Made by a program: the position numbers and the translations under genes | NCBI GenBank assembly: GCA_029706075.1 | Contig: JAINUG010000134.1 | Span: 2,546,001-2,610,000, forward strand | DNA length: 64,000 bases | Reading direction: 5' to 3' | Source of the DNA: Aldrovandia affinis | Taxonomy: Eukaryota; Chordata; Actinopteri; Notacanthiformes; Halosauridae | Notes under the pieces: generated by a model | Seen by the model: only the letters and a program-made list of their open reading frames with translations | Told to the model about the DNA's origin: nothing | Databases searched by the model: none | Shown: piece after piece, positions 23,873-34,649 of the stretch | Numbering within the stretch: position 1 is the first letter of the stretch | Layout of the letters: the number at the start of each line of letters is the position of its first letter

Positions 23873-24105
23873 ATGAGGATTACAAGCCCCTCCTGCCTCT
23901 GCCCCTTCCTGGTCTGCCTCTGTTTCATCCAGAGGGGCTACGGGTTGGCCCACCACTCCCCGCCCGCCCGGGCCTCCGCCAAAAACCAGACCAGGCCGGG
24001 GGTGTGGTGACCGAGGTGCACCATCGGCCCAAACGCGGCTGGATATGGAACCAATTCTTTGTTTTAGAAGAGCACATAGGCCCGGAGGCTCAGTACGTAG
24101 GCAAG
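23873..24105 (+). CDS. cdh18: cdh18 first coding exon: signal peptide, propeptide, start of EC1 (apparent frameshift)
   Basis: Cadherin-18 is a type II classical cadherin, a calcium-dependent cell-adhesion protein of neurons. The frame from ATG 23873 gives [18 protein letters not shown], a hydrophobic signal peptide close to the known CDH18 start, then a short propeptide with an NQT glycosylation site. The furin site RPKR is at 24025-24036. The mature N-terminus is [20 protein letters not shown], with the two conserved tryptophans (codons 24040 and 24046) used by type II cadherins for strand swapping. The exon ends GGC AAG before GTAAGG, phase 0, as in the family. Oddity: signal peptide and propeptide are in frame 2, furin site and mature protein in frame 1. 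Read literally, frame 2 stops at TGA 24008-24010 after 45 residues. One missing G in the run 23998-24002 explains this. Sequencing error or a real null allele cannot be told apart here. Best match is CDH18 (the HHRPKR and LEEHIGP segments); CDH12 or CDH10 are less likely. Confidence 0.9.
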
Positions 24106-24142
24106 GTAAGGACCCAGCTGTGAGGTTCCTGTCCCTACCTCC

Positions 24143-24148
<6 letters not shown>

Positions 24149-24177
<29 letters not shown>

Positions 24178-24178
24178 G
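24149..24178. repeat. CT microsatellite just inside intron 2
   Basis: A CT tract starting about 45 bases downstream of the splice donor of cdh18 coding exon 1. Confidence 0.9.
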
Positions 24179-24499
24179 TGTCTCCCATTCGCCGCTGCTG
24201 CGTTTATAGAGAGGAGGCACTGGCTGTGATAGCATGTGTCATTATGAACCTTTGGTTGCATGACAAGGGGCCCTTAATACCCAAATCAGCTGAGAATTAC
24301 CTGCACTGATAACACAGAGTGCATTGTGTTAGGCAGGTATTGGAGTGTTGAATGTTGCCTTTATCTGTACTGATGGCTGATCGTGGATAGTGGTATGCAG
24401 AGTGTTGGTAGTTTTAGTGTGTTTTGTCAGTCTTTGAACAGATAAGTGTAACACATGGAAGGTAGTTTGCCCTTTATCACTCCTCCCATACATACACAT

Positions 24500-24595
24500 A
24501 CTACACACACGCACACACACAACACACACACACATATATATACACCCGTGCGCACGCACACGCACACACAACCACATGTGCACACACAGGTATAC
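24500..24595. repeat. CA-rich tract
   Basis: An interrupted CA/CG array of roughly 95 bases. Confidence 0.85.
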
Positions 24596-24619
24596 AACTC
24601 CCCCCTCCACCCCCTCATG

Positions 24620-25670
24620 ATGACCTTCTCACATCGGTCTGTGAAACAACACACACAATCGATAGAGTTATCAAGTCCCCTGTAATGAGTTCAGCCATTT
24701 CCTTACCCCCCCCAGCTGTCTCTCCCCCTCCCAGGTCTCTGTCTCAGGCCTTGTAAATTTCCTGTTTCTGAAGCCAGGTTCGAGGAGACAGTTCACTTGC
24801 CTTGATTTGATGTGATTAAAGCTTTGTCGTTTGTTGTCATGGGCAGAGAAGCCTGGTGGGTGGGGTTGGGGGAGCAATTGTGACGGGGGGTTAAGTGATG
24901 GAATGTCTCGGGCCGCAGCTGAACACCACAGCACGGCACACAGAATTGAGTCATACATTGTTTTGACAAACAAGGGAACGATTCACCCACCAACCCTGAC
25001 GCAGTGGACCAGCATATCGAGTTAGAACAGCCCTTGCTGATGTAACACAGTAACCAAATCCTCCAGGGTATTTTCATGGTGTAGCGCGCTGCTTTTTTTT
25101 TGCTTTCCACCGGCACGCTTCCAAGTACCGCGTTACTTTGCGAAAACTCACCAATTACAGCTATGTGGAAATCAACGAGAACAGAGGTGGCAAGATGAAC
25201 AGAGTCTGTTTATCCTGATCTACGGATATGTAAAATATAATATTACAATATTATTCTAATATGAAAATTAAAATGTATTAAAATGCAGCGGCGATTGAAG
25301 CAACGTATCAAGGATCCAAGTAAGCATTAAGCAAGAAAGCTTATCAACAAAAGTTAAATTTTAAATTTCAGTTTAATTTAATTAAAAGACAGAAAATGAT
25401 GGCGTTTCTGAGGAAGCCATCCCATTCTTTTATTTTTACGATTGGTTACAATTATTGGTTTATTATTATATATTTTTTATTATGTTTACTATTGTTATCT
25501 ATATTTGGTTTAACGTTTAACATTACTCCTACAATTGGTTTTCCCAGCTATGTTGATTCGCTTTTTTACATGAATTTGAGCTCCACAAGATGTTGCTGAT
25601 GAAGAATGTCTGTGACATTATTATAACATTCCTCATATGTTATTTCAATGCCTTTAGCCGTCTTTCACGT
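24620..25670. other. Intronic stretch without recognised genes
   Basis: AT-rich non-coding sequence; short hydrophobic frames (for example 25396-25599) reflect TTT/ATT composition. Nothing else is supportable. Confidence 0.55.
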
Positions 25671-25675
25671 TACAT

Positions 25676-26192
25676 ATCGTCACCTTCTTAAAGTAATGGC
25701 CTAAGTCATTTTTTGAGGAAAAAAAAATTATTCATGATGCTGGCCACCTCTGGTGAAATTGCCTACATCCTTAATTGAAAAGATCATGCTGTTCCTACCC
25801 CGGTAGTATAATGGCCTACGTCAAGAGTGTGACTTAGGCCGTTTTATTTTTTGCCTAAGTCAAAAGACAATGTGACTTAGGCAATTTTACAAGCTTTCAA
25901 GATGGCGGCTGCTTGCCTAAGTCACTTACTCCAGAAGTAATTTGGCCTAAGTCAGGTTTAAAATTGCCTAAGTCACAACGGCATGTTCGTAAATTGGCCT
26001 AAGTAATCTAATCCTTTTATGTTACATAATTGACAGACAGCATTATTTGTGTCAGTAGTCATATATTGTCATAACCTTTTTGTGTGAAATGATTAATAAA
26101 TATCATATATTCTATATTTGGTTCAGTTTATTCTTTTTTTTTTTTTTTACTTGAAAATATGACTTAGGCCATTATTTTAAGAAGGTGACGAT
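25676..26192. mobile_element. MITE with about ten CTAAGTCA-type motifs
   Basis: The left end ATCGTCACCTTCTTAAAGTA and the reverse complement of the right end (same but AAAATA) form an inverted repeat of about 34 bases that runs on into GGCCTAAGTCAT. Inside, the word GCCTAAGTCA or its complement occurs about ten times in both orientations (near 25700, 25812, 25831, 25855, 25873, 25915, 25946, 25969, 25996 and 26161), most as exact or one-mismatch copies. There is no coding frame. The flanks share ATAT, but the target duplication is ambiguous because the terminus is palindromic there. Confidence 0.75.
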
Positions 26193-26399
26193 ATGATAAA
26201 GATCGTTGCTACGGTTGGTTTCACAGCGATGTCACTTCCCTTCCACAAGATATTTTAATGTTGCTGATGATGCGATATCCTGTTGCCACAGAAATGTCTT
26301 ACACCAGTGTGGTTATCTTTGGGGCACCATTGTTATTTCTGTTCACCTTTCCGTTCTGGAATTCAGATCGTGCAGAAGTTGTTGTGTAACAATCTTTAA

Positions 26400-26620
26400 C
26401 CCATTAAGACCTGGAGTGACGTTTAGGTCGCTTCGATTTTGCAATTAATGAAATGCGCTGTGATTCGCTGAAATAGACGTGGGGGAAATGAAGTGCACGT
26501 TGGTGTCAGCTTTTTTTTTTGAAATTATTTCCAGAAAACCCTCAGGTTTTAAGAGGTTGTGTAGAATAATTGCTTAGGTTTTAATAGGCGTTTTTAGCAG
26601 GCATTTTAGGTCTAAATGGG
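26400..26620. mobile_element. 221-bp MITE flanked by TTAA
   Basis: The terminal repeat is CCCATTAAGACCT at the left and CCCATTTAGACCT as reverse complement at the right, immediately bounded by TTAA at 26396-26399 and 26621-26624. TTAA target duplications are characteristic of piggyBac and Kolobok transposons. It has no coding capacity, so it is a non-autonomous derivative. Confidence 0.7.
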
Positions 26621-26732
26621 TTAACTGAGTTGTCCTCCACTCAAATATTCAATGTTTTAGTTATGCCGTAGAAAGAAAAACATCCCTTGGAGCCCAGAGA
26701 TCGTGAAGTAACTCGGAATGCAGATAAACTTT

Positions 26733-26983
26733 GGGGCCCAAGTAAAGCGTCTCAGAGCCGAAGTGCTGATCTAGGATCAGTTTCCCCCCCAGTCCATGTC
26801 CTAACCCGATAGTAGATCAGCACTCCTCCTCTGAAATGCTTCATGAATATTGGCTCTGAGGTCTTTTTACATTCCGGTAGGGTAGCTACACGCTCTGTGT
26901 GCTCTGAGTGATGTTTTTTTTCTTGCAAAACTGATCCTAGATCAGCCTTCCTACTCTACGCTTCACGAATACAGGTCCAGGTC
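26733..26983. mobile_element. MITE with GGGCCC termini and CTGATCTAGGATCAG blocks
   Basis: The left arm reads GGGCCCAAGTAAAGCG and then GTGCTGATCTAGGATCAG. The reverse complement of the right end gives AAGCGTAGAG and then GCTGATCTAGGATCAGTTT. A third, internal copy of the arm lies near 26815-26865. The GATCTAGGATC core is itself palindromic. The GGGCCC start resembles the Harbinger elements further downstream. Confidence 0.6.
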
Positions 26984-26989
26984 CACAGA

Positions 26990-28385
26990 TCCACTCTGGC
27001 TGGTTTACTCCATATCCAGGCAAGGAGAAGGCAAAGCCCTGCATAAGCTCAGAGGCTCTGTTCTGCAATGGATACCCCGCCTGCTTTCATCTTACTAAGC
27101 TTATAATAGCTAATAACACTGAAAACTGTGAGCTTCTGTTGCATCTCAGATGCTCAATACTGTTATTCAATGCAGCAGATTTGTTTTCAAAGCACTGCTC
27201 TACCCTCAGTGGCCACTAGAGTACTGAGGGGGAATTGTAAAATCTTTCGGTTAAGGGTTCAGGGTTTTTTTAAAAGGGGGGTTTCACACCCTTTGAAGAG
27301 GAATTTAAACTGACTGCCGAACATCTGCAAGGTGAAAGTTTTTCATTCCTTTGGATTACATCACTATCATTTTAATTGTTTATATGAGATGTGATCTATT
27401 AATCAACAGCTAAATTTGTTAAACTTACTGACAAACAATATTTTTTGCTTCGTTTTTTTCGTGGCCCGTTTAATTATTGGTCTCTATCGCAATATCAAAG
27501 AATTGGACTGAATTACATTTTGCCTGTGTTTCCATTGTTGTGCTGGGAACCAATATCCTTTCGGTCCCGATGGAAGCTCCTTAAAACAATAATCCCTTGG
27601 CAGTTTGTCAATTACGCAGTGTAGGCCGCATCGAATTGCCTTGTGATCAATATGATTGACGAACATAGTTTCAGGTGTGCAATGCCTGCTGTTGTTATTT
27701 GGAACGGTTGATTGTGTCAATTGTATGCATTTTAAGGATGGGGCTTTGGTTTTGGCCTCACCTTTGTCAAGCTGAGGGTATAGACCAGTAATTATACTTA
27801 TTGTCTACTACTGTATACCTCTAAAAAGGAATTATTTCTCACAGGAAATGAAAGATTTGTCTGCTTATTAGTCTGTGAATATAGCTAACTACCTAATTCT
27901 ACAGACATAGTTTTACACCATAAACCAGATTAAAGCCTACAAAAGTTATTGATTACGGTTACCGATGCAAACAGGAGGCAGCAGCCAAGAAAAAATATGA
28001 GAAGCTGATAAGTATGCAGCATGAGGGCTTCTCTTCTGTAGAGAGTGGTCTCTGGCTGAACCCAAAGTGAACATACATGGAAGCCTCACCTGACAGAGTT
28101 GTCACTTGCAGCTGTCACGGAACTGGGATTTGTGACATGAAGGTAACATTGATTTAAGCAAATGAAATAATACAACATTGCTTACATAGAAAGAAAACTA
28201 ACAAGTCTATCAAGAGAGTAAGTGAAAAAAACGACTAGCAACTAATGTTAGCAACAACTAACAACACAACATAGCACGTCATCTCATCATCGGCGTTTCG
28301 TACTGTTGTTCAGTTCCATGGAAACAAAGCTACAACAAAAAACAGCAAAAAACTGCTAACGTTACAAAATAAAGGAAAGTTTGAT
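26990..28385. other. Intronic stretch without recognised genes
   Basis: Non-coding AT-rich sequence; no transposon end could be placed, although the last 300 bases may belong to the element carrying the THAP exon. Confidence 0.5.
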
Positions 28386-28392
28386 AAATACC

Positions 28393-28664
28393 TTTCACAA
28401 AGTGGTCACTGCATACACGGGCATGTTCATATTCTGCTCCTCCAGAGGAAAGGCACACGTTTGCCAGCCATATCTCCTGGCATTTTTTATAGTTTGTTTT
28501 ACATTTTTCCCTTTATGAAGAATAACTGTTGGTACTTGATAAAAACTTCTGTTTCTTTCTGATTCGACAACCAACACCGCAAGCAAACAACAATTTGATG
28601 TGTGACTATGCCTCGACTCCACTACTCTTGTGTTTACTTGAGCACCATATGGAGTTTGCGCCAC
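28393..28664 (-). pseudogene. THAP-domain exon remnant, transposon-derived
   Basis: Read on minus, one frame gives ERNRSFYQVPTVILHKG. After a frame change the next gives KCQEIWLANVCLSSGGAEYE and then HARVCSDHFVK. This order, a basic FxxxP segment, a WL helix start and C-x2-H-F, is the second half of a THAP zinc-binding domain. The exon ends AAAG|GTATTT, a plausible donor at 28392/28391, as in fish transposon THAP exons. The N-terminal zinc ligands fall in a scrambled stretch and at least one frameshift is present, so it is not functional. It probably comes from a P-element-like, Kolobok-like or ISL2EU transposon; no transposase was found beside it. Confidence 0.6.
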
Positions 28665-29487
28665 TGCGGGGACGTGACATCATCTGTAAACTACCTATTC
28701 GGGATGGTGAAATTACTGTTTTGTCACATTTAACAGGTTCTCATTTATGTATCTATGAAAAAAAAATCTAGTCTAGTTTGCCATTTTAAGATACTGTTGA
28801 ACAAGCTAACTGATGCTCTTGGTTACAGACACTTTGTACTTTTTTTCAGGGAAAGATAAGATCAAGCTGCAAAGAGGAAAATAATGAGGAGGCAAGGAAC
28901 AGAGCAACCAAAGAGAGGATGAAGTGATTTTCACTTTTTTACTTCCATTCTTTTTTGCACCTTAGGGTACTGGACAGACAGCCGGCAAAATTACTGAGTG
29001 CTTTCATCAATCCCCACCCCTCCAGTGTGTGTATTCATTGTTCGGCATAATCACTGGTGTGGTACAGTACTAGTTCTCCATGGTGCAAATGCATGTTTTT
29101 TGGGGATGCATGATTTGACTGTAGTCACAGCCTTGCCACAGTATAAATGACAGCATGAGTGTCTGTCTGGGGGTGCCAGCACCCTACACTTTTCAACGGC
29201 ACAGCCCCTTCCCCCGTTTGAGTATCCCCCTTGGGTTACCAAAGTATTGGCTATATGTTCTTCAGTTACCTGTACAAAACAGCCACCTCCTGCTGTTGCT
29301 TTCTCCCTGCTGTGAAAATGTTATTTTATTTCGACCCATCTTAGAAGTGCTTCCACCACACTGTCACGCGATGATCAACCACAGCCAAAGTGTTTGCATT
29401 GTAAAAATATAACACTCTCTGTCATTAGGAATCATGAAACCCAGACACAGTTCTGACCACTTCAAGATCTGCTTTACCACAGCAGAG

Positions 29488-29703
29488 TTTTACATTTCAT
29501 TTAATTTCCTCATTCAGCACACACTCTTATCCAGAGCAATTTACACAGTTTACATAAAATCCTAAATTATATAGCCGGATATTTACTGAAGCAAATCAGG
29601 TTAAGTACCTTGCTCAAGAGTACAACGACAGTGCCCCACCTGGGAATTAAACCTGCACCCTCAACATTACAAGCACCATTCCCTAAGCCATTATACTATA
29701 CTG
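29488..29703 (-). mobile_element. V-SINE-type tRNA-derived SINE with L2-like tail
   Basis: Read on minus it begins CAGTATAGTATAATGGCTTA (box A region), has the degenerate box B GGTTTAATTCCCAGGTGGGG, then ACTCTTGAGCAAGGTACTTA, and ends in an L2-like tail (CTCTGGATAAGAGTG). The order is that of fish V-SINEs. Confidence 0.7.
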
Positions 29704-30189
29704 TTTTACAATACCCATTTTGTTTTACTTTTTTTTTTTGTCCTTACAAAACAGTTCATTTAGATTCAGTCGCTGTTTGTGTTTGGATTCTCAATACAGC
29801 ATAGTCTAACGTCAAGAAGAGCAATTAATATCAATCAGTAATTCATGAAGGTATAAGTGCCAGATGTTCTACCTAACAAGTGATAATGCCTTTTTTATAG
29901 CCTGGGTGAGAATAGGCTGTGTATCGACATACAAATCCATAATATGACTTCTGTTGGCCACAGATTCCAACACCTGTGGCCAACATCAAAGGCCTCTGAT
30001 TACAGATTAAGTCTATCCGGAATGTGCTTTCTTCACATCATATATCAGAAAGCAGTACTTTAAAGAGTATTTCATTTTTTTTTTTGTCTACCCATTTTGG
30101 CCCATTTTGAGTCCTCTTGTCATTAACAAAAAAAAGTAAAGTGAAGTACAGTTTACAAATAAGTGGCTTTCATTTTGTAATTTATTTCA

Positions 30190-30410
30190 TAATTTTTTTT
30201 GGTAACCCAATTTGGTAGCAAATTACACCCTCTATTTCTTTAAATTTACCCTCCCCACAACCCGTCGCTCGTATTTGGAGTCAAGACAGTTTTTCCCTTA
30301 CAGGGATGCCTTTCGCACTTCTCAGTGAGCGCGTGCCGGCCATCCGTCCCCCCTCCCCCTGGGGCGGTCAGCCAATCGTCGTCCTCAGTGGAGCTCTCAG
30401 GCTGCAGTGG
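30190..30410 (-). mobile_element. tRNA-derived SINE, partial copy
   Basis: Same family as 14290-14671: tail CCCAATTTGGTAGCAAATTA, body with CTTCTCAGTGAGCGCGTGCC and CCCTGGGGCGGTCAGCC. The tRNA-like head is truncated or diverged. Confidence 0.65.
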
Positions 30411-30419
30411 GCAACCTGC

Positions 30420-31690
30420 ATTCCGGACTAATATTTCATATTTTTTTATATTTTGAAAATATTATATAAAAAAACGGAGCCTATGGAGTCGGTCTAGCCC
30501 TAGCATGGGCTGAGGTGTGTTGCCTTTATGTTGGCAGTACGTTTACATATGTACAATGAAAAACAATAATTATACAACAAATTAATTTGGTTCCCATATT
30601 TCCTGCACATTGATACCTGGAAACTAAAATATTACAAAAAGACACCAGCTGAATGCAGATTGGTCTTGCGTGCTGTGTACCAGCTTCTATTGAAATGTTT
30701 GAAACAAATGTTACTGTGCCTCAAGTCAAAGTGTCCAGTTCGCCCTTAGAAATGGAATCTGGAGCCGCTGCACTGCCTTGAGATTAACTGACAATGGCAA
30801 CATCCTGCCGAGTTTTTGACATTTTCCGTTTGTTTTTTTTCTTTTTAACGGAAGATTATATGAATACCAAAGATGCCAAAATCAATCTTCTGTGCACAGA
30901 GAGTGCCACATCATTTTGATAAAAGAGACTGATGTTTTTGATTTCATAACGACTGCAGCTGGAATAATGTCAGCCAAAGTGCCCCAAAGTGACCGAGACA
31001 GTGAATATTGGCAATCCTGTCCTCAGTGTCCCAATGTCCACCACAGGGGAAAGGGTGGCATTTCTTTTTCAGCCATAATCACTTCATGTTTCACACAGCC
31101 TTGGGTATCTATGGTCAGATATGCATATGCCAAATGCTAAAATGTCCACAAATGCATCCACATTGAATTGTGGATACAAAGATCTGCAAAACCTTTGTAC
31201 CATATACAGTGTGCAATGATCAGGTGATTATTGTTATTTTTTTGTTTGTTTGTTTTTTACAATGTATTTATGAATATTGGAAATGTTTAATTAATTTGTT
31301 ACATTTAATTAATTGAACTAATTAATTGTGTATGGACATTCTGACTCAAATACTGGTGCTGGGAGAATTATTCCGTTTTATTTATTTGATTTGAGGTTTT
31401 TTTAAGTTTTTTTGCCATTTATAATAATACATTTGTATTTTTGTCATACAGGATTAGCAAGTTCTGCAACTGTGCATTGTTATGAAAGGAATCTGTTGGC
31501 AAGTAAGTCAAAGATTGGGTGTATAATGTTATTGGGAAAGCACAAGTTGATTCTGTTTGTAACAATTTCAGAGTATGCAATGGGAGTGGATGGCAAGTAA
31601 GACAGTGCTCAGTTTTAGGAGAGATGGGCTGCTTTTACCAGGCGTTGGAGGGCTTAAGATGCAGAGGAATTAGGAATTAGTCATCTTCAT
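30420..31690. other. Intronic stretch without recognised genes
   Basis: AT-rich non-coding sequence with T homopolymers; no frame or repeat end was recognised. Confidence 0.55.
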
Positions 31691-31949
31691 CCTCAGGGGC
31701 TGTATGTATCAAGCCACTCAAAGTAAAAAAATGGTCTCAAGTATAACTTAAGTGTAATAATTGGTGACTTTTACTCCTACACTCAAATGTAAGAATAAAG
31801 ATGGTTTGTTAAATTTCTCTTGACTTAAAATTACTCTTAACCTGTCAGGTGTTTAAGAGATCTCTGGAGCTCTTTTAACTTAGCTAGGAGTAGGCAAGAT
31901 GGCGGAGACGGAGACATGTGCGCACCTTCCAAGACAGGAAGAATGTTTT

Positions 31950-32178
31950 AGAAATGTTTGACGATGCACAGTTAATCAAACATTATTGCTTTGATCGTCA
32001 GGGAATCATTTTCGTCACTAATTGTATCCAGGATATAATATAGCCAGCAACTTTGAGAAATAGCACAGTTACGGCAGAGATGCAAGTTATTTTAACACTG
32101 TGCTTTCTAGCCACGGGGAAAATACAAACTGTAATGCTGATGATTTGGGACCATCACAATCACCTGGCATAGTTTTAT
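31950..32178 (+). pseudogene. Harbinger transposase N-terminal fragment
   Basis: Starting at MFDDAQLIKHYCFDRQGIIF, the translation continues through LRNSTVTAEMQVILTLCFLA and TGKIQT, the N-terminal helical region of HARBI1-like transposases (DxxLIxxYRFDRxGI, then LRFLATGxxQ). There is one in-frame stop (after CIQDII) and a frame change after TGKIQT. The DDE nuclease domain that should follow is absent, so this is a truncated relic. The encoded protein would normally cut the element ends. Confidence 0.75.
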
Positions 32179-32394
32179 ATGTATTATGTAGTTGTATCAA
32201 TATTTTATTCACAAATTATTTTGAGTATTGAGCTACAATACTTTGTACTTGCAGTTTGAGTAGTCCAGCATCCTGACAGTCACTCATTCCACTGATTGAG
32301 CCATTTTCTCTGAGGATGCAGAGCAACAAATGCATCTCATATATAAATAAGTAATACTACGAACCAGTGCCGGATGTTGCCTTCTTCTAAGCAG

Positions 32395-32620
32395 AGATTT
32401 TCCTGACGCGCTTTGGATAGAACATGGTACCATTTCTTTCCACTTTCCTCCGGGCTCCGAATGGCAGAGGTGAAGCTTACATTAATGTTGTCTGCGATCT
32501 GCCTCTTTGCCTCTTTTATTTAAACTTGTAAGATAAAGTTTCCCTTAATTATTTCCTTTTTCACGTCGACCTCCTCTACCAACATCACAGTTTCCTCCAC
32601 AGTCCAATTTGGTTTTCTCT
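32395..32620 (-). pseudogene. Harbinger Myb/SANT-like DNA-binding ORF, disrupted
   Basis: The minus strand reads MYIKRKPNWTVEETVMLVEE, then KKEIIKGNF, and further on ADNINVSFTSAIRSPEESGK and KKWYHV. This is the pattern of the Myb/SANT-like protein encoded by Harbinger elements, which helps transposase bind DNA and enter the nucleus: WTxEE, a basic KxEII(K/R)G helix, then RxxEExxKKW. One in-frame stop interrupts it. It is convergent to the transposase fragment, as in the Harbinger copy at 35717-37856. Confidence 0.7.
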
Positions 32621-33584
32621 TTATATACATTTTGCTTAGCCTAACATTAGCCAATAACGCAGCTTTTATAATGAGGGTCTGTTTAACTTTATTGCAAAAC
32701 TTGTGCTGACCATCAAAGAAAACAGATTTTCTAAAAGCAGATTATTTTGGTTCTTCCTCTTTAAAATTTCTGTGATTTATTACCTCACCTTAATCTTTTC
32801 ATTTGCGGCACCTGTGATTGTCGCAAAAACACACTTAACAGTTACTCTTATAACTATAGAATATTTAGAGACGTACCTAGGAGAAAGTGTGAGCTGCTTG
32901 ATAATTACGTTTTACCGACACTTTAAGCAAAGAATGATTTCACTCCAAAGTAAGCTCTTAGGAGGTGTGTTAAGTGTAATTCTTAAGATATTTGATACAT
33001 ACGGGCCCAGATGTAGAAATCTTGCTGCAGCAGGATTGTTTGAGCAATAAAAGCCAGTGACTGCTTTAAGTATTCCTTTGTGGATGATAGAGTGCCCAGA
33101 TGATTCCAGAAGTGTTCCCAGGTGAATCCAGGTAGGCCAGTAATTAGCATTGATCTTCAACGTGCTACCACTGAGACACCATGTACCTTGATGTTTTTCA
33201 GTCTCTTTGGACATGTTTGTGCATGAAAAAAAATGCAGTTTGTTCCCATGTGTTCACAACCAAGTAAAAACATGGGAAATTGTGCTTGAAGTGCCCATAA
33301 AAACATCAAATTACAAACACTGATCAGAGGCAATTGACAAGGTTGCTGCCACCATCTTGGAAAGATCCTTCTGTTTGCCCACTGTTATTACTGATGTTGC
33401 TAAATTATGTCAACATTAATGCTGCTAACAAAGTCAACATGAATAAAATTCATGATTGAGTCATCAAACATAAAAGGTGACTCAGTGCATTTTGTTTACT
33501 TTGTGTTGTTGTAGGTTCTTAACTGAGGAAAGCTGAAGTTTTAATTTAATTCTATGTTTAATTTAATTCTATATGATAGCATAT

Positions 33585-33587
<3 letters not shown>

Positions 33588-33663
<76 letters not shown>
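33588..33663. repeat. TG microsatellite
   Basis: About 37 TG units running into a TATA-rich junction with the Tc1 relic. Confidence 0.95.
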
Positions 33664-33665
<2 letters not shown>

Positions 33666-33681
33666 ATATACAGTATATATA

Positions 33682-34262
33682 CACTACCGGTCAAAAGTTT
33701 TAGAACACCCCCATTTTCCAGTTTTTACTGAAATTTAAGCAGTTCAAGTCCAATGAATAACCTGAAATGGTACAAAGGTAAGCGGTAAACGGAGGAAGAA
33801 AAAAAAAGTTTATATTACCAAAAACTGAAAAAGAATGTACATTTACAGTTATAAACAAAGGCCCTTTTCAGGAACAAGTAATGGGTTAACGTATGTTAAC
33901 AGTCACTCTGTGCAAGTCGCCAACTCTGGATCCAACAAAAGAGCCCCAGACCATCATGCTTCCTCCTCCATGTTTGACAGTTGGTGTCACAAATTTAAAT
34001 TTAATCAAATTTTGATTAATCGGTCCATAAGACCTTCTTCCAGTCTTCAGTAGTCCACTGGCGGTGCTTCATGACCCAGGCAAGCCTCTTTTTCTTATTT
34101 TGCCATCTTAGAAATGGCTTTCTTACTGCCACTCGACCTGTTAAACCTGCAGCTCAAAGTCTTCTCTTCACAGTTGAAACTGAGACTTCCTTACTTCGAC
34201 CAGTGTTAAGCTGAGCTTGAAGCTGTTTTCCTGTGAGCCGCCTATCACACAAGCTGTTGACT
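33682..34262 (-). mobile_element. Tc1/mariner transposon relic with broken transposase
   Basis: The 3' terminal repeat is at 33682 (CACTACCGGTCAAAAGTTTT), beside TA-rich sequence. On minus the transposase reads CDRRLTGKQLQAQLNTGRSK, EVSVSTVKRRL (then a stop), AGLTGRVAVRKPFLRWQNKK, and RQWTTEDWKKVLWTD. The last aspartate is the first catalytic residue of the DDE domain. The sequence then jumps to the VKHGGGSMMVWG-type block in another frame, near 33950. The 5' end and much of the catalytic domain are missing. It is inactive. Confidence 0.85.
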
Positions 34263-34649
34263 CTCAGAAATCTATATATACTGTATATATAATATAATAT
34301 AAACTGTTGTTTATTTTTTATAGGACATTATATTGTAGAATTGTAGATATCCAGAAAAGGAACTGAGCTTTAAGAATTAATCTGTAGGTTAGAGTCCCCC
34401 TGGATAGATCAGATGAGCTACAGTCTGAAGTTGGTGTTGATTTGTAGGTTAGAGTCATCTTCAGGTCAGGGGTAGTAGAGGCAGTTTGAAGTTGATGTTG
34501 AATCTGGAGATAAATATATAGATAGAAAACCAGCAGAAAATATGACTGGGGTAAATGGTTAACAGTAAGGGTGTGAGAGCTTTACAATATCATCATTCAA
34601 ATCAAAACTACATGTCACATGTAGGAACCTTGACAACACCAAGGAGTTA

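Larger units (their letters stand above)
31697..33008. mobile_element. PIF/Harbinger transposon, internally deleted (copy 2)
   Basis: Terminal repeats are GGGCTGTATGTATCAAGC at the left and, as reverse complement, GGGCCCGTATGTATCAAAT at the right. Inside are the N-terminal part of a Harbinger transposase on plus and a Myb/SANT-like ORF on minus. The catalytic core of the transposase is missing. No clean 3-bp target duplication could be read. Confidence 0.75.

Noticed and set aside
23776-24123. Long plus frame running into the cadherin mature sequence, apparently an alternative start
   Set aside because: Its first codon is TTG, not ATG, and its N-terminal part is a shifted reading of the true signal peptide; the match to CDH18 in frame 2 is decisive.
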